Assembly (NCBI RefSeq): GCF_010994275.1
Contig: NZ_WMCD01000001.1
Location: forward strand, 186,001 to 250,000
Length of the DNA stretch: 64,000 nucleotides
Direction: 5' to 3'
From: Cyclobacterium jeungdonense
GTDB lineage: Bacteria > Bacteroidota > Bacteroidia > Cytophagales > Cyclobacteriaceae
Below, piece after piece: positions 61,837-64,000 of the stretch. Made by a program: the position numbers and the translations under genes. How positions within the stretch are numbered: the first letter of the stretch is position 1; each line of letters starts with the position of its first letter. A model generated the notes under the pieces. It worked only from the letters and a program-made list of their open reading frames with translations. It had not been told where the DNA came from and did not search any database.

Positions 61837-63059
61837 GAGTCGGAATTTTAGTTGAATCATTCCCTAAAATCTCCGAGGCCTGGTTGAGTAATCAAATAAT
61901 TGATTTACTTGAAAAAGGAATAGATGTCAGAATTTTTTCAATTTATCCAAATACTGATTCGATAATTCATGAAAAAGTGTTGGAATGGAATTTATTAGAA
62001 TTGACCAATTATTTTTACTATCCAAAAGGAACTGTTTGGAAAAAAATAATTCAAACTTTTTTGCATTTTTTAAGGCACTTGAATAAACTCAATTTTCAAA
62101 CGCTAAAAAGATTGATTAAACCCTTAAGAAACAAGTCTATAGAACGACTGTTTTTATACAATTATTTAACTATGCCTGCTTTATCTAATTTGGATGTTCT
62201 TCATGCCCATTTTGGAGAAATAGGAGTTATTGCAGCCAAAATGAAGGCTTGTGGGTTATTACCAAAAACCAACTTGGTAGTTTCCTTTCACGGCCATGAT
62301 ATCTTCCCTTACAAAAGAGATATTTACAAAGAGGAATACAAGATTTTTAAAGATTTTGCTGACGCTTTGTTGGTTAATTCTTCTTACAGCAAATCACTTC
62401 TTCAGGACATTTTCCCATTTTCTCAGGTAAGGATTATTTCTGTTGGGTTGAGCTTGGAATATTTCAAACCTGAAGGCTATCTTACCCCAAAAGTGAGGCT
62501 GGTGTTTTTGGGGAGGTTGGTCCATCTTAAAGGAGGACTTTTAATGATTGAGGTTTTCCATCGACTTTCACAAAAAAATCCGGAATTGGAATTGGTCATG
62601 ATAGGGGAAGGTAAAAAAAGAAAAGAGATAGAAGATAAAATAATAGAATATGGTTTAGGGGATTCAGTTTTTTTGAAAGGCGAACTTTCACATGACCAAG
62701 TAATAAGTGAATTTAAGTCATCCTCAATTTATGTTTATCCGGGACTTTTTGATTCTTTTTTCAAAGCAGGAGATACCCAAGGCCTTGTCGTGCAGGAAGC
62801 CCAGGCGATGGAATTGCCTGTGGTTTGTTCTGATATTGGAGGGATTAAGTATGGGATGGTAAATGGTGAAACCGGGTTTTTGGTGGAAGAAGGGGATGTC
62901 GATGGATTTGTTGGTAAAATACAGTTGTTGATTGACCAACCTGAGTTAAGGCTGAAGATGGGAAAATCGGGTAGAGATTTTGTCAAAAAGCACTTTGATT
63001 CAAAAGTAATAGGCGATCAATTGATGTCAGTTTACACGGAAATCCTTCCTAAAAACTGA
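61833..63059 (+). CDS. GT4 glycosyltransferase, WcaL/AmsK-like
   Basis: A 408-residue GT-B enzyme that uses a nucleotide sugar. The N-terminus MRVGILVESFPKISEAWLS is like colanic-acid and amylovoran transferases WcaL/AmsK. FHGHDIFPYK is the acceptor-side His loop, VFLGRLVHLKGG starts the C-terminal domain, and the donor-site EX7E-like stretch is around GLVVQEAQAMELPVVCSDIGG. ATGA overlap with the preceding gene. Base composition rises again towards its end. It should add a galactose-, glucose- or mannose-like unit; which is unknown. Confidence 0.92.
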   Translation: MRVGILVESFPKISEAWLSNQIIDLLEKGIDVRIFSIYPNTDSIIHEKVLEWNLLELTNYFYYPKGTVWKKIIQTFLHFLRHLNKLNFQTLKRLIKPLRNKSIERLFLYNYLTMPALSNLDVLHAHFGEIGVIAAKMKACGLLPKTNLVVSFHGHDIFPYKRDIYKEEYKIFKDFADALLVNSSYSKSLLQDIFPFSQVRIISVGLSLEYFKPEGYLTPKVRLVFLGRLVHLKGGLLMIEVFHRLSQKNPELELVMIGEGKKRKEIEDKIIEYGLGDSVFLKGELSHDQVISEFKSSSIYVYPGLFDSFFKAGDTQGLVVQEAQAMELPVVCSDIGGIKYGMVNGETGFLVEEGDVDGFVGKIQLLIDQPELRLKMGKSGRDFVKKHFDSKVIGDQLMSVYTEILPKN

Positions 63060-63063
63060 ATCT

Positions 63064-63945
63064 GTGAGTCCATATTTTTCTATTATCATTCCTGTTTACC
63101 GTGATAAATCAAGGTTAAAATTATGCTTGGATAAGATTGGAAAATTTTCCGATACCGGTTTTGAATTTGAAGTCATTGTGGTTAACAATGATCCTGGAAA
63201 TCCGGTTCTCGATTTGGATCCAAACCAATACCCTTATTCTCTGAAAGAAATTTATGAACCTATTCCTGGATCATATGCCGCAAGAAATAAAGGTATTCAG
63301 GAATCTGAAGGGAAGATTTTCGGATTTACTGATTCAGATTGTCTTCCAACCGATGATTGGCTAGCTGTGGCTTTCAATCAATTTTCAAAAGATAAAAATC
63401 AGGCGATAGGAATACTAACTGGGCCGGTTCCTTTGTTTTATCAAAACCCAAACTGTCTATCCGATGCGGAGCTGTATGAAAAATACACTGGATTTACTAC
63501 TGAATCTTATGCCAAGGAAGGTCATGCCATCACTGCAAATTGGTTTAGTCCAGCTTCGATCATTAAGGAATTCGGGGGATTCAATGCCAAACTTAAATCT
63601 AACGGAGATTCCGAATTGTCAGGCAGGATTTCCAAAAAATACAGGATTGTCTATTCCCCCAACCTGATTGTCCGGCATCCGGCCAGGTATCATACGAATG
63701 AATTGGTAAACAAATATAAGCGACTTTTGGGAGGGGCTTATACTCGAAAGTTTCAAGAAAATCATGCTGCATTTCGAATTCATCTATTCAAGTTTTTGTG
63801 GGCGAGGTATCGGTTTGCGATCAAGCGTTTATTTACACTTTCTCCGAAAGAGTCTCTTCCGATCTTAAGGGTTTGTCATGCCATTAATTTAGGTTCGATT
63901 CAAGAATATTTTAACTTGATCAAAGGAGGGAAAACCAAAAGGTAA
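63064..63945 (+). CDS. GT2 glycosyltransferase
   Basis: A 293-residue GT-A enzyme. Landmarks: SPYFSIIIPVYRDKSRLKLC, EVIVVNNDPGNPVLDL, PGSYAARNKGIQESEG, and the metal motif FTDSDCLPTDDWLAV. The acceptor-side half has GHAITANWFSPASIIKEFGG and GDSELSGRISKKYRI. Start codon is GTG, 4 bases after the preceding stop. The SYAARNKG form is frequent in enzymes annotated as glycosyltransferases of teichoic or exopolysaccharide clusters. The next gene starts directly after its stop. Confidence 0.9.
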   Translation: MSPYFSIIIPVYRDKSRLKLCLDKIGKFSDTGFEFEVIVVNNDPGNPVLDLDPNQYPYSLKEIYEPIPGSYAARNKGIQESEGKIFGFTDSDCLPTDDWLAVAFNQFSKDKNQAIGILTGPVPLFYQNPNCLSDAELYEKYTGFTTESYAKEGHAITANWFSPASIIKEFGGFNAKLKSNGDSELSGRISKKYRIVYSPNLIVRHPARYHTNELVNKYKRLLGGAYTRKFQENHAAFRIHLFKFLWARYRFAIKRLFTLSPKESLPILRVCHAINLGSIQEYFNLIKGGKTKR

Positions 63946-64000
63946 ATGCGAGAAGCGAGAAATGAGAGAAGAGAACCTTTGGTATCTATCATTATACCAG
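63946..64000 (+). CDS. Start of a further GT2 glycosyltransferase, cut by window end
   Basis: ATG directly follows the preceding TAA. The first 18 codons read MREARNERREPLVSIIIP, and PLVSIIIP is the usual first strand of GT2 enzymes, so the gene continues past the window. The first 30 bases are a purine-rich, repeat-like stretch with GAGAAGCGAGAAATGAGAG, so the true start could be further downstream. Confidence 0.6.
   Translation, partial: MREARNERREPLVSIIIP

Overview
The window looks like chromosomal DNA of a marine or aquatic Bacteroidota, most likely order Cytophagales and perhaps family Cyclobacteriaceae. This is inferred from protein content (DUF4301, DUF5723-like and DUF4221-like proteins, many lipoproteins, sugar-oxidation proteins shared with the PVC group), weak Shine-Dalgarno sequences, and two promoters of the Bacteroidota type TTG-N19-TAnnTTTG (18884-18913 minus, 47565-47594 plus). 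No rRNA, tRNA or CRISPR array was recognised.

Region 1 (1 to about 46.8 kb) is a patchwork of short operons, many for extracytoplasmic carbohydrate catabolism: DUF1549/DUF1553 plus DUF1501 proteins, two sulfatases, a GH43-like propeller protein, two Tat-exported and one cytosolic Gfo/Idh/MocA oxidoreductases, two DUF1080 (3-keto-glycoside hydrolase) proteins, two about 1000-residue lipoproteins with a propeller, HEAT repeats and a cytochrome c motif, an FG-GAP protein, a ceramidase-like protein, a parallel beta-helix protein and an alditol-oxidase-like flavoprotein. These families are known to act together in oxidation-first cleavage of glycosides (3-keto sugars) and in sulfated glycan breakdown. 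No SusC/SusD pair is visible, and the exact substrate cannot be read from the sequence. Housekeeping genes lie between them: two tandem aldo/keto reductases, glutamate dehydrogenase, arylamine N-acetyltransferase, flavohemoprotein Hmp, helicase HrpB, outer-membrane barrels and an S41 peptidase.

Region 2 (16.8-18.9 kb) is a small AT-rich island. It holds a broken IS200-like transposase tail, a probable C-terminal fragment of a larger surface or toxin protein, a two-helix membrane protein that could be its immunity partner, and a RelE/ParE-type toxin-antitoxin pair with its own consensus promoter.

Region 3 (46.8-47.6 kb) has no gene. It holds a 62-bp perfect direct repeat, a GTCATTGCGAG-type palindrome and, at its end, a consensus promoter facing the next cluster.

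Region 4 (47.7-64 kb, running off the end) is a one-directional surface polysaccharide (O-antigen or capsule) cluster. It starts with a winged-helix regulator of the kind often found at the head of such clusters, then glycosyltransferases, two acetyltransferases of GNAT type, a VioA/VioB-like pair for a dTDP-4-acetamido-4,6-dideoxyhexose, an ABC exporter (Wzm/Wzt), a methyltransferase, a GT56 (WecF-like) transferase and a series of GT2/GT4 enzymes. Base composition drops sharply inside wzt, just after its ATPase domain, and stays very AT-rich to about 62 kb, which suggests that the distal part was acquired or exchanged by recombination.
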